The notes under the pieces were generated by a model that was not told where the DNA came from, ran no database searches, and worked only from the letters and a program-made list of their open reading frames with translations. From positions 1-17,381 of the forward strand of contig CAVOJV010000049.1 in the NCBI GenBank assembly GCA_963696325.1: DNA of 17,381 bases, in the 5' to 3' direction. This stretch comes from CAVOJV01 sp963696325. GTDB lineage: Bacteria > Pseudomonadota > Gammaproteobacteria > Competibacterales > Competibacteraceae. Positions 6,121 through 15,055 of the stretch are shown one piece after another (within the stretch, counting starts at the first letter, position 1; every line of letters begins with the position of its first letter). Both the position numbers and the translations under genes were made by a program.

Positions 6121-6187
6121 ACTGCTAATGGTAATAGAGCAGGATTGCCGTCAGTATCAATTCCGTGATGGTAACAACCCGTTGCAA

Positions 6188-6216
6188 TTGACATCCGTTA
6201 TGTAACGCATTACGAT
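6188..6216 (+). promoter_or_regulatory. higBA promoter with palindromic operator
   Basis: TTGACA (6188-6193) and TACGAT (6211-6216) are 17 bases apart. Between them CGTTA-TG-TAACG (6196-6207) is a perfect inverted repeat, a likely HigA operator. The -10 box is so close to ATG 6222 that this transcript would be nearly leaderless, so the true -10 may differ. Confidence 0.4.
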
Positions 6217-6221
6217 GTGGG

Positions 6222-6500
6222 ATGATTAAGTCAATCCGCCACAAAGGGCTGAAACGCCTTTACGAGGACGACGACCCGCGCGGCGTGATTGCCGAACATA
6301 TTGTTAAGCTGCGCGATATTATTGCGCGGCTTGATGCCGCCCGAACAGTTGCCGATATGAACATGCCGGGTTTTCGGCTGCATCCGCTTAAGGGCGAGTT
6401 AAAGGGCTTTTGGGCAATAACGGTGCGGGCTAACTGGCGGGTGACATTCCGCTTTGCCGACCCGGACGCCTTTGAGGTTGATTATGTCGATTACCACTAG
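6222..6500 (+). CDS. higB: HigB toxin (RelE superfamily mRNA interferase)
   Basis: The 92-residue protein has the full HigB pattern: MIKSIRHKGLKRLYE at the start, then MNMPGFRLHPLKGELKG, WAITVRANWRVTFRF and the C-terminal EVDYVDYH. HigB toxins cleave mRNA on translating ribosomes and are neutralised by HigA. The antitoxin gene starts 12 bases after the stop, the usual toxin-first order. The toxin gene is intact. Since the antitoxin next to it appears frameshifted, either that frameshift is an assembly error or the shortened antitoxin still works. Confidence 0.9.
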   Translation: MIKSIRHKGLKRLYEDDDPRGVIAEHIVKLRDIIARLDAARTVADMNMPGFRLHPLKGELKGFWAITVRANWRVTFRFADPDAFEVDYVDYH

Positions 6501-6512
6501 AGAGGCCGAACG

Positions 6513-6793
6513 ATGCCGATGAAGAATCCTCCTCCCCCGGCGGCCTTGTGTTGCGTCAGTGTATTGAGCCTTTGGGCCTGAATATCACGGAAGCCGCCGC
6601 CGCGCTTGGCGTAACGCGCACCACGCTTTCGGAACTGGTGAACGGGAAGCGCGGAATTTCGCCGGAAATGGCCGTGCGTTTGTCTGCGGTCTTTGGTGGC
6701 AGCGCCGAAAGTTGGCTTGTCCAACAGGCGCAGTATGACCTTGCCCATGTTCGCACTGACCGCATCAAATTGAAACGGTTGGAACCTGTCTAA
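6513..6793 (+). pseudogene. higA: HigA antitoxin with N-terminal frameshift
   Basis: The HigA frame from GTG 6548 reads LRQCIEPLGLNITEAAAALG, VTRTTLSELVNGKRGISPEM and AVRLSAVFGGSAESWL, a complete XRE helix-turn-helix of the HigA/VapI type. The family normally begins with a P-HPGG-L motif. Here the start at ATG 6513 encodes MPMKNPP, and the HPGG part falls in another frame because one base is missing near 6534 (CAC expected, CC present). Restoring it gives 93 residues. As written, translation could start at GTG 6548 and give an 81-residue antitoxin with the DNA-binding domain intact. Confidence 0.8.
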
Positions 6794-6840
6794 GATTAAT
6801 ACGGACTGATGGAATAGGGGCGATGATGAAGGCGATCCGA

Positions 6841-6855
6841 CCGCGCTACGCGCGG
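6841..6855. repeat. CCGCGC-TAC-GCGCGG palindrome
   Basis: A perfect six-base inverted repeat with a 3-base loop lies between higA and the methyltransferase. It lacks a T-run, so it is at best a weak terminator. Confidence 0.3.
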
Positions 6856-6920
6856 TGGTTGAACTGGATCGTTATGCCCGTAATCGATGTGTGGTGAGGG
6901 AAACAAAGCTGTAGAAACTC

Positions 6921-8040
6921 ATGCAACAGACGACCTCTATCGAGCAAACGCCTTCCATCCAGGTCCGTAAGTGGTTCGGATCCGATTGTTCAGTGTGAAT
7001 ACCGGGCGCGATTCGAGTTCTATCTTCGCGAAGGCCGTCTTCAACCCCTTCTGCTGCTCGGCGATGCTAGTGAAGTGCTGAGCTGGCTACCAGCTTCCTG
7101 CATTGATTTTGCGATGACATCGCCGCCTTATTGGGGGAAGCGCGAGTACGAAGGCGGCGGCATTGGCCTTGAGCCGGATTATCGCGACTTTGTGCGCCAC
7201 TTGGCGGCTGTCTTTCTCGAACTGAAGCGCGTTTTAAAGCCAGAGGGTTCGTTCTGGCTCAATATCGGTGACACTTACCAGGACAAGAGCCTTGTCGGTA
7301 TTCCATGGCGCATTGCCTTTGAACTCATGGATCGCCAAGGCTGGATACTGAGGAACAGCGTCATTTGGAACAAGGTCAAGAGCGGTATGGATAACACCAA
7401 AGACCGCCTCGGCAATGTTCACGAAAACGTTTTCCATTTCGTCAAGCAGCCAAGGTATTACTACAACACCGACGCCATCCGCTCAAAACCCCGCGAAGCG
7501 AAGATCGTAAACGGTGCTGTCGTGTCAGCGACGGGTGTTTCCGGGGTCCGCTACAAGCATCAGATCGAGCTTTCGACTGCACTGAGCGCTGGGGAAAAGC
7601 GTGAAGCTTTCCAAGCGCTCGACAGGATGCTGGCAGACGTTGCGGCTGGCCGTATCTCGGATTTCCGAATGATCATCCGCGGCCAACAGCGCGCAACCCA
7701 CTCCGATAGTGAGAAAGTCTCAGGTCGTGCGAAGGAGCTGCGCGACAAAGGCTTCTACTTCCTTCAATATCATCCTAGCGGTAGCAAGCCCAGCGACGTA
7801 TGGGACATCATGCCAGAGGACACGCAGAACAGAGGAATACACTTTGCTCCCTATCCTGTTGACTTGTGTCGGATTCCGATTCTCGCCACATGCCCTGAAG
7901 ATGGGGTAGTGCTCGATCCCTTCTGTGGGACAGGAACCACGCTGCTGGCAGCGCGTGACCTTGGTCGTAAGTCCGTGGGAATCGATCTCTCGCGGCATTA
8001 CCTGGAACTCGCACAAGAAAGATGCGCGACGCTTTTATGA
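6921..8040 (+). CDS. Orphan DNA methyltransferase, N6_N4_Mtase family, with N-terminal frameshift
   Basis: TSPPYW at about residues 66-71 is the catalytic motif IV. DPFCGTGTT near residue 332 is motif I, which binds S-adenosylmethionine. Motif IV before motif I marks the beta class, and SPPY points to N4-cytosine rather than N6-adenine as target. The continuous frame opens at 6898 but has no good start before GTG 7075. A second frame starts at ATG 6921 (MQQTTSIEQTPSIQVRK). Removing one extra base near 6995 joins it to EYRARFEFYLREGRLQP and LLLLGDASEVL, giving 372 residues. GTG 7075 would drop the strand before motif IV, so the longer form is likely native. No restriction endonuclease gene is adjacent. 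Confidence 0.85.
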
Positions 8041-8153
8041 GTGCTGTCGTAGAAAAAAACCTCAAAAATGCTGACAAAATAAGCACTTGAGTTTGCCCGC
8101 CCGAAATCGACTCACTATACTTCCAGCATACTCTTCTTCCGGGAACCCGCGCC

Positions 8154-8181
8154 TTGTCAATTGTCTCAATCAAGGTATATT
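8154..8181 (+). promoter_or_regulatory. gltB promoter
   Basis: TTGTCA, 16 bases, then TATATT, about 80 bases upstream of the gltB start. The same boxes are kept at 1020-1047 in the duplicated relic even though the following leader differs in places. Confidence 0.55.
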
Positions 8182-8260
8182 CGGCTTTTCCCAGATGGCA
8201 GGCGCGCCGGGCTCCCAGGCGCAACTCTGTCGTGGTCCTCTCGAGTCAGCGGAAGCGAAG

Positions 8261-11200
8261 ATGATGAACTCTACCACCTTGTATCGGCCCGAGTTTGAAA
8301 GAGATAGCTGTGGTTTTGGCCTGATCGCCCAGATGGACAACCAGTCCAGCCACTGGTTGGTCAATACCTCTATCAATGCCTTGGCTAGACTGACGCATCG
8401 CGGCGCTGTGGCCGCCGATGGCAAATCCGGCGACGGTTGCGGCCTGCTGATGAAGAACCGGTCGCCTATCTGCGCGAGGTCGCCGCCGAAGCGGGTATGA
8501 CGCTGGCGGACGGCTTCGCCGTGGGCATGGTGTTCCTGAACCAGGATGCCGTGCTGGCCGCGACCGCCCGCGCGCATACTGGAGAGGAATTGGCCAGGAA
8601 GGCTTGGCGGTCGCTGGTTGGCGGGTGGTGCCTATCGATCCTGCCGCCTGTGGCGAGGAGTCTCTGAAGACCCTGCCGCGCATCGAACAAGTATTTGTCA
8701 ACGCCCCCCCGGACGTGGAGATGGCTGGAGTTCGAGCGGCATTTGTATGGTGGCCCGCCGGCGCGCCGCGCGGGTCCTGATGGATACGGATCCGATGTTT
8801 TACGTGCCCAGTCTGTCGTCGCGGGTGATCTCCTACAAGGGCCTGGTGATGCCGGCCAATCTGCCGGTGTTCTATCCCGATCTCACGATGGGCGCCTGGA
8901 ATCCTCAATCTGCGTCTTCCACCAGCGCTTCTCCACCAATACCCTGCCGCAGTGGCGGCTGGCCCAGCCATTCCGCTATCTGGCCCACAACGGTGAAATC
9001 AACACCATTCGCGGCAACCGCAACTGGGCGCTGGCGCGGGGCTATACCTTCAAATCGTCGCTGCTCAACATGCAGGACCTGCGGCCCATGGTGAACATGA
9101 CCGGCTCCGACTCCAGTTCCCTGGACAATATGCTGGAAGTCTTGCTGGCCGGCGGGATGGACATCTTCCGGGCCATGCGCCTGCTGATTCCACCGGCGTG
9201 GCAGAACGTGGAGCACATGGACCCGGATCTGCGCGCCTTCTACGAATACAATTCCATGCATCTGGAGCCCTGGGATGGTCCCGCCGGCATCGTGCTCACC
9301 GATGGCCGCTACGCCGCCTGTACCATGGACCGCAACGGCCTGCGCCCGGCCCGCTATGTGATCACTCAGGACCGTCATTTCACCATCGCCTCGGAGATTG
9401 GGGTCTACGACTATGCCCCGGAAGAGGTGGTCGCCAAGGGCCGGATGAAGCCTGGTGAGATGCTGGCGGTGGATACCGAAACCGGCCGGTTGCTGCAACC
9501 AATTGATATCGACAACGATCTAAAAAGCCGCCACCCCTACCGGCGCTGGCTGCGCGGCAATACCCGGCGGCTGCGCTCGCTTTACAGGGATGAGCCCGGC
9601 GATAGCGATGTTGACCCCGATACCCTGGTCACGTATGAAAAGCTGTTCCAGGTCACCTTCGAGGAGCGCGATCAGGTGCTGCGGATACTGGCCGAAGCCG
9701 GTCAGGAGGCGGTGGGCTCGATGGGTGACGATACCCCGTTCGCGGTGCTCTCCACGGGCGCGCGTTCCCTGTACGACTATTTCCGCCAGCAGTTTGCCCA
9801 GGTCACCAACCCGCCCATCGATCCGCTGCGCGAAGCCATCGTCATGTCCCTGGAGACCTGCCTGGGCGCCGAGTGCAATATGTTCGAGGAGAGCAAATCC
9901 TATGCGCCGCGCCTGCCTCCAATTCGCCGGTGCTGACCGAGGGCCGTTTCCGTGCCCTGCTGGAAAATGCCGGCTCCCGCTATCCGCACCAACGCCTCGA
10001 CCTGAACTATCCCGAGGAGGAGGGGCTGCGCGCCGCCATCGAGCGCCTGTGCGACGAGGCGGTGACGGCAGTGCGCGCCGGCGCGGTATTCTTGGTGCTG
10101 TCCGACCGGGCGATCGCCCCCGGCAAGCTGCCGGTCCATGCGCTGTTGGCGGTGGGCGCCGTGCATCACCGCCTCATCCGCGAGGGTCTGCGCTGCGAGG
10201 CCAATCTGATCGTGGAAACCGCCACCGCCCGCGATCCCCATCATTGCGCGGTACTGATCGGCTATGGCGCTACGCTGGTCCATCCCTATCTCGCCTATCA
10301 GTGCCTGCGCGATCTGGTGCGCACGGGCGAAATTGCCGTGCAGGACCTCGCCAAGCTGCAGGAGAACTACCGCAAAGGCATCGACAAGGGCTTGTTCAAG
10401 ATCATCTCCAAGATGGGCATCAGCACCATCAACAGCTACCGGGGCGCGCAACTGTTCGAGATCGTCGGTTTGCACGACGAGGTGGTGGAATTGTGCTTCA
10501 AGGATACGGTGAGCCGTATCCAGGGCTCGCGCTTCGCCGATTTGGAAGCGGACCAGCGGCAACTGGCCGACCGGGCCTGGAAGCCCCGCAAGTCCATCGA
10601 GCAGGGCGGCCTGCTGAAATATGTCCACGGCGGCGAATACCACGCCTTCAACCCGGACGTGGTGCAGGCTCTGCAAGCGGCGGTCAACAGCGGCGAATAC
10701 AGTGACTATCAGCAATTCGCCAGGCTGGTGAACGAGCGCCCGGTGACCACCCTGCGGGATCTTTTCAAGCTGCGCGCCGGTGCCAAGCCCATCCCGCTGG
10801 ATCAGGTCGAGCCTGTCGAAGCCATCCTGCCGCGTTTCGACTCCGCCGGTATGTCCCTGGGCGCGCTGTCGCCGGAGGCCCACGAGGCCCTGGCGATGGC
10901 CATGAACCGGCTGGGCGGGCGCTCCAATTCCGGCGAAGGCGGCGAGGACCCGGTCCGCTATGGCACCGAGCGCATGTCCAAGATCAAGCAGGTGGCCTCG
11001 GGCCGCTTCGGGGTCACGCCGGCGTATCTGGTCAATGCCGAGGTCCTGCAGATCAAGGTCGCCCAAGGCGCCAAGCCCGGCGAGGGCGGCCAACTGCCCG
11101 GCGATAAGGTCAACGAGATGATCGCGAGGCTCCGCTTCTCCCGTCCAGGGGTGGCGCTGATCTCGCCACCGCCCCACCACGATATCTATTCCATCGAGGA

Positions 11201-12710
11201 CCTGGCCCAGTTGATCTTTGATCTCAAGCAGGTCAATCCGAAGGCGCTGGTGTCGGTGAAGCTGGTGGCCGAGGCCGGGGTAGGCACCATCGCCGCTGGG
11301 GTGGCCAAGGCGTATGCCGATCTCATCACGATTGCCGGTTACGACGGCGGCACTGGCGCCTCGCCGCTCACCTCCGTGAAGTATGCCGGGAGCCCTTGGG
11401 AATTGGGGCTGACCGAAACCCACCAGGTTCTGCGCAGGAACAATCTGCGCGACAAAATACGGTTACAGACCGATGGTGGTTTGAAGACCGGCCTGGATGT
11501 GATCAAAGCGGCTATTCTGGGTGCCGAGAGTTTCGGTTTTGGCACCGGTCCCATGGTGGCACTGGGCTGCAAGTACTTGCGGATCTGCCATCTGAACAAC
11601 TGCGCTACCGGCGTGGCCACCCAGAACAACGTGCTGCGCATGCAGCACTTCAAGGGCAATGCCGAGAAGGTGATGAACTACTTCCGGTTCATCGCCCAGG
11701 AGGTGCGGGAAATCATGGCGAGCCTCGGCATCCGCCGGTTCGTGGATCTGATCGGCCGCACGGACCTGCTGGACATTCTGCCAGGCGCGACCAGCAAACA
11801 CCAAAGCCTCGATTTGACGCCCATCCTGTCGGATGCCGGCTTGGCCAGCGACATGCCGCAATACTGCATCGAACCCCACAACCAGCCCTTCGACAGAGGC
11901 GAATTGGCTGAAACCATGGTGCGCGATCGTCTGCCAGCCGTCCAGGGCAGGCTGGGTGGCGAGTTCCAGTACAGCGTGCGCAATGTGCACCGTTCCATCG
12001 GCGCCCGCCTGTCCGGCGAAATCGCCCGCCGCTACGGCGATTATGGCATGGCCGATGTGCCCATCGTCCTGCGCCTGACCGGCACCGTGGGGCAGAGCTT
12101 CGGTGTCTGGAACGCCGCCGGCCTGCATATGTACCTGGAGGGAGACGCCAACGACTACGTGGGCAAGGGCATGGCCGGCGGCAAACTGGTGATCCGCCCC
12201 CCGCAGGGCAGCCGCTTTGCCAGCAATCACACGCCCATCATCGGCAATACTTGCCTGTATGGGGCAACCGGCGGCAAGTTGTTCGCCGCGGGCACGGCCG
12301 GCGAACGCTTCGCGGTGCGCAATTCCGGGGCCTATGCCGTGGTGGAAGGGGTCGGCGATCATGGCTGCGAGTACATGACCGGTGGCGTGGTGGTCGTGCT
12401 GGGCGAGATCGGCGTGAACTTTGGCGCCGGCATGACCGGTGGATTTGCCTACGTGCTGGACGAGCACAACACTTTCGTGGACCGCTTCAACCATGAACTG
12501 ATCGACATCCATCGGGTCGTCACCGAAAACATGGAATTGCAGTGCAACTATCTGCTCTCCCTGATAGAGGAATTCGTCGCCGAAACCAGCAGTCCCTGGG
12601 GGCATACCATCCTGGACGATTTCCGCTATTACGCCAGCAAATTCTGGCTGGTCAAGCCCAAGGCGGCGGAACTCGCCACCTTGCTGGATACCTTGCGGCA
12701 GGCGGCTTGA
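8261..12710 (+). pseudogene. gltB: Glutamate synthase large subunit, full length but with six single-base indels
   Basis: GltB makes glutamate from glutamine and 2-oxoglutarate, with a partner small subunit (GltD) supplying electrons. The start at ATG 8261 or 8264 follows GGAAGCGAAG. The class II glutaminase cysteine lies in ERDSCGFGL, after a short propeptide. FHQRFSTNT and HNGEINTIRGN lie before 9030. Later come the FMN/synthase region (GEGGEDPVRYGTERMSKIKQ, GYDGGTGASPL), the 3Fe-4S cysteines C-x5-C-x4-C at 11568-11603 and the C-terminal beta-helix (GDANDYVGKGMAGG). Frame breaks fall near 8457, 8602, 8727, 8749, 8887 and 9915. Correcting all six gives 1483 residues, the expected size. From 9916 onward the frame is clean for 2.8 kb. 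No gltD follows. As written the gene is interrupted, though indel sequencing errors are plausible. Confidence 0.9.
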
Positions 12711-12737
12711 GGAGGGTAATCACAGCAGTTGCAGATG

Positions 12738-12758
12738 GGGCAACGCCGCGCGTTGCCC
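12738..12758. terminator. GGGCAAC/GTTGCCC hairpin after gltB
   Basis: A 7-bp perfect stem with loop GCCGCGC lies 27 bases after the gltB stop. No T-run follows. It may act as a transcript end or be a dispersed palindrome; its right arm starts the sequence shared with the relic at 1372. Confidence 0.4.
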
Positions 12759-12888
12759 AACTCGAGTTAGCATGTCATCAGACGAGAACATTGACCTACG
12801 CGCCAATCCCCGGGCGCCCTGCTGGATCGACAATGGTGCGTAGGACGCACCCTACAGGACTGTCCCGCCTTAAGTTGGTAGCCGATCT

Positions 12889-13281
12889 TCAAGTGAAGAG
12901 CGAATGATGAGCGAGGCAACAATGAAGAGAAAGTGCCCAGTTCGGCGCGGTGCCCAACCTACCTGGCTCAATGCCAGACTCCCTTTTCCCAGCGGGCTTA
13001 ATCTCAATCCTGAGGTGAATCCGCTGGTCCAGGCGTTTAAGAATCCGGGCCAGCCGATCGATGGTGAAGCGATCTAAATCGGCCTTACGAATGCGGGAAA
13101 TATCTGCTGCCTGAACGCCGGCAAGCTTGGCGGCCTCTGTGCCGGTGAGTTCACGTTCCCGCAGGATACGAACAATCTCAGCCGCTAGGTCGGTTTTCAT
13201 CAGTTCGGCATCGGCGTTAGCGATACCCGCATCCCGAAAGGGATTATCACTACCCTTGACCAGCTCGATTTCATCGTTCAT
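12889..13281 (-). CDS. XRE-family antitoxin (HTH_37 type) with an odd C-terminal tail
   Basis: Residues 1-97 are a typical antitoxin of the gp49/RelE-XRE pairs: MNDEIELVKGSDNPFRDAG, then a helix-turn-helix with TGTEAAKLAGVQAADISRI and FTIDRLARILKRLDQRI. Family members usually stop soon after the IEIKPA segment. Here about 33 more residues follow (GKRESGIEPGRLGTAPNWAL and on), read through sequence shared with the gltB relic, so the native stop was probably lost to a rearrangement. ATG 13281 overlaps the toxin stop in TGATG, which gives translational coupling. It should neutralise the toxin and repress the promoter near 13640. Confidence 0.8.
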   Translation of the reverse strand: MNDEIELVKGSDNPFRDAGIANADAELMKTDLAAEIVRILRERELTGTEAAKLAGVQAADISRIRKADLDRFTIDRLARILKRLDQRIHLRIEIKPAGKRESGIEPGRLGTAPNWALSLHCCLAHHSLFT

Positions 13282-13617
13282 CACAGTCGTTCTTTCAGCC
13301 TCTTGATGCGTTCAATGATCAGATCTATCTCCTGTTTAGGCGTCTCGATGCCCGTTTTGGATTTCTTCTGAAAGGCATGTATCACCCCAATATCCTCTCC
13401 CAACTGCACCGCATACACGGTCCTGAAAGCGTCACCTCGATGCGCCACCAACAATCTCATAAATGCCGGAACCCAGCCCCTTCATCGGCTTGGCGGTTTC
13501 GGCTTTTTCTCCCTTGGCGGCAAAACGGAGTGCGGCAACGACCTTACGTTGCACGGACTCGGGAAATTCCCCGAAATCTTTTAACGCCGCTTTGATCCAG
13601 GAGATTTTACGTTCCAT
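13281..13617 (-). pseudogene. RelE/HigB-type toxin (phage gp49-like) with a one-base frameshift
   Basis: From ATG 13617 the frame reads MERKISWIKAALKDFGEFPE, then KPMKGLGSGIYEIV, and then stops early after 61 codons. Removing one extra G near 13448 (GTTGTGG expected, GTTGGTGG present) continues it as AHRGDAFRTVYAVQ, VIHAFQKKSKTG and IIERIKRLKERL to a stop at 13281. That is 111 residues and matches gp49-like RelE toxins, where KKS near the C-terminus is typical. As written the toxin is truncated before its core. The antitoxin follows with one shared base. Confidence 0.8.
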
Positions 13618-13654
13618 TGGATCATGTTGTCATATTTGACAAAAATAATCCAAT
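13616..13654. promoter_or_regulatory. Nested palindromic operator of the third toxin-antitoxin pair
   Basis: ATTGGAT, four bases, TTGTCA, four bases, TGACAA, five bases, ATCCAAT: two concentric inverted repeats directly upstream of, and overlapping, the toxin start codon. The layout fits binding of antitoxin dimers that shut off the promoter. Confidence 0.6.
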
Positions 13655-13804
13655 CTTATTCATGGCAGTGCAAGTTTAGGTACAGACGCGCCCGCCTACC
13701 GGCTTCGTAGATGGGGCAAAACGCAAGCTGTGCCCGACGTTTTCCAAGTTCGCAGGGGCGCATGTGGGGTACGTCCTGTGCCCGACCTATCCGGGCTGAT
13801 TCAT

Positions 13805-13858
13805 TACGGCACTGTCAAAGTCGTATAACTGCGTAATGGTAATAGAGCAGGATTGCCG
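13805..13858 (+). repeat. 54-bp repeat equal to the empty target site of the TATAG-ended MITE
   Basis: TACGGCACTGTCAAAGTCGT continues with ATAACTGC and on to GAGCAGGATTGCCG. It matches the joined flanks of MITE copy B (5977-5997 and 6119-6150), with a single one-base difference. It is itself a dispersed repeat of unknown nature. The stretch 13655-13960 around it has no supported gene. Confidence 0.8.
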
Positions 13859-13871
13859 CCACTCATCGTAG

Positions 13872-13951
13872 GGTACGCACCGCGTACCATCATTTGCCGC
13901 ATGGTCCGCAAAAGGTACGCAAAAGGTACGCAAAAGGTACGCAATGCGTAC
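13872..13951 (+). repeat. GGTACGC palindrome and GCAAAAGGTAC tandem repeats
   Basis: GGTACGC-ACC-GCGTACC (13872-13888) is a perfect hairpin. Three 11-base units GCAAAAGGTAC run head to tail at 13908-13940, followed by a variant unit GCAATGCGTAC. They share the GTACGC core, which suggests growth from one palindromic repeat by slippage. Confidence 0.65.
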
Positions 13952-13959
13952 TACCCGGC

Positions 13960-14358
13960 TCACTCTTTATCAAGCAATCGCCCGGCGAGTTCGGCATAGC
14001 GCTGGAATTTCGCGTGAACGGAAATCAAAGTCGCATCGTGAATCAGCGCGGTGGCGATGATCAGCCGGTCTTGCGGGTCGCGGTGATGCTCAGGCAAATC
14101 GATGGCAAGACCTGCTATCTTCGGTGTAATCGGAAGTAGGGCGATCCCCGATCCTTCCAGAGCTTTGGCGAACCACTCTTCCCGCGCGCAGGGCAGTACG
14201 ATCGGCCCGTGTCGTTCCAGCCAGGCCACTTCAAAGCATGAAATCGCCGATATTCCTACCGGCTCGTGACTTTGAATGCGTACAATCCAGGTCGGCTTGA
14301 GGCTGGCATGGGCCAAATTAATCCACCATAGCCAGACATGGGTATCGAGTACGATCAT
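13960..14358 (-). CDS. vapC: VapC toxin, PIN-domain ribonuclease
   Basis: The 132-residue protein starts MIVLDTHVWLWW, the PIN-domain hallmark. The acidic metal-binding residues are in place: D5, E43 (SCFEVAWLE), D94 and D97 (HHRDPQDRLIIATAL). VapC toxins cleave structured RNAs, often tRNA, and are held in check by VapB. The start ATG 14358 overlaps the antitoxin stop in ATGA; a start at 14373 in the same frame would lie inside the antitoxin gene and is less likely. The gene is complete. Confidence 0.9.
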   Translation of the reverse strand: MIVLDTHVWLWWINLAHASLKPTWIVRIQSHEPVGISAISCFEVAWLERHGPIVLPCAREEWFAKALEGSGIALLPITPKIAGLAIDLPEHHRDPQDRLIIATALIHDATLISVHAKFQRYAELAGRLLDKE

Positions 14359-14573
14359 TGTGGCAAATCCCAATCGGCCTCGGGAACGCTTGTCAGAATA
14401 TCACCGACAATTTGCATCTTGCCGGCAATATCCGGATGGGGACGGCGGCTCGGCGTTGCTTCCTCGTCAACCGTTAGCACGATGATTTCCACCTGATGAT
14501 CGACAAACGATTCCGGCAACTCGATGAGCACCTGCCGGTTTTTTACCTGTTCGAAACGACGCTCCACTTGCAT
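14355..14573 (-). CDS. VapB-like antitoxin, 72 aa
   Basis: A small protein directly upstream of vapC with a 4-base overlap. The N-terminus, MQVERRFEQVKNRQVLIELPESFVDH in two parts, resembles the DUF2281/swapped-hairpin type of VapC partner. The C-terminal half is charged and likely disordered (residues 38-72), ending EADWDLPQ, which would wrap around the toxin. ATG 14573 is chosen because GAGGAGG lies seven bases upstream (14581-14587). The family assignment is by context and pattern. Confidence 0.8.
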   Translation of the reverse strand: MQVERRFEQVKNRQVLIELPESFVDHQVEIIVLTVDEEATPSRRPHPDIAGKMQIVGDILTSVPEADWDLPQ

Positions 14574-14611
14574 GATCGACCTCCTCAATATTTAAATCTG
14601 AATGGGACACG

Positions 14612-14716
14612 CTACACGCATAACAATAAAGCCAGCATAGCCCAGATGAAGTGGAGCAGGTCGTACATCGTCGGCAGGATGGGATAGACTTTACCGTCCG
14701 GCATGACGGTTGCCAT
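14612..14716 (-). CDS. Small membrane protein, 34 aa (putative)
   Basis: The ORF begins MATVMPDGKVYPILPTMYDL and ends in a hydrophobic stretch, LLHFIWAMLALLLCV, long enough for a short transmembrane helix. AGGAGA lies eight bases before ATG 14716, a good ribosome binding site. It is upstream of vapB on the same strand, with a 38-base gap. No family is recognised. The strong start signal is the main support. Confidence 0.45.
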   Translation of the reverse strand: MATVMPDGKVYPILPTMYDLLHFIWAMLALLLCV

Positions 14717-14852
14717 GACAGTACTCTCCTGGGTAACAGTATGAGCATCATAGCAAACTCCGCCAAGTGGAAACCCGAATTCGGGCAGCGCTGGAAGCTG
14801 ACCCAGTCGAAGATGGGTACACGCATCCTGCCGAGACTTTGCTTAGGAGGTT

Positions 14853-15055
14853 GTGCGGATCGGGGTCGCGGCCGGTGATTGGCTGATCGGCGTGATCTCC
14901 GGTCGCCGGTGGAACCGGAGTTCGGCGGCTGGACTGCTTCGGCTGCTCAATCGACAGAAACCACTCACCGAGGCATGGCGGCTGAGCGTCATTCGATCCG
15001 CTTTGTCGTCCCCAAACATCGAACTACGTGATGCCGGGGTCCAGGCGGCTGAGTC
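14853..15055 (+). pseudogene. 3' fragment of an unknown helical-repeat-like gene
   Basis: The frame reads RIGVAAGDWLIGVISGRRW, LLRLLNRQKPLTEAW and SVIRSALSSPNIELRDAGVQ, then AAES. The last part resembles a HEAT-type helix pair (SSPNIELRDAGVQAAE). There is no clear start, and homology-like sequence ends where a short fragment of another gene begins at 15056. It is probably a truncated relic. Confidence 0.35.

Noticed and set aside
6921..8040. Complete restriction-modification or defence system
   Set aside because: Only the methyltransferase is present. Neighbours are higBA and gltB, and no nuclease or helicase frame exists in between.
9590..10705. 371-codon plus-strand frame rich in Arg and Pro
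   Set aside because: It overlaps gltB in another phase. The gltB reading has clear conserved motifs and this one has none.
9900..11423. 507-codon open frame on the minus strand inside gltB
   Set aside because: It is antisense to highly conserved gltB coding sequence. Its long open length follows from GC-rich codon structure, and its composition shows no domain.
11463..12605. 380-codon minus-strand frame opposite the gltB C-terminus
   Set aside because: Same reason: a shadow of gltB with no start signal and no recognisable motif.
13908..13951. Possible CRISPR-like array
   Set aside because: Units are 11 bases, directly adjacent, with no spacers and no cas genes nearby. It is a simple tandem repeat.
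14467..14826. 119-codon minus-strand frame over vapB and the 34-residue ORF
   Set aside because: It is out of phase with vapB, which has a good ribosome binding site and the typical overlap with vapC, and it has no recognisable features.
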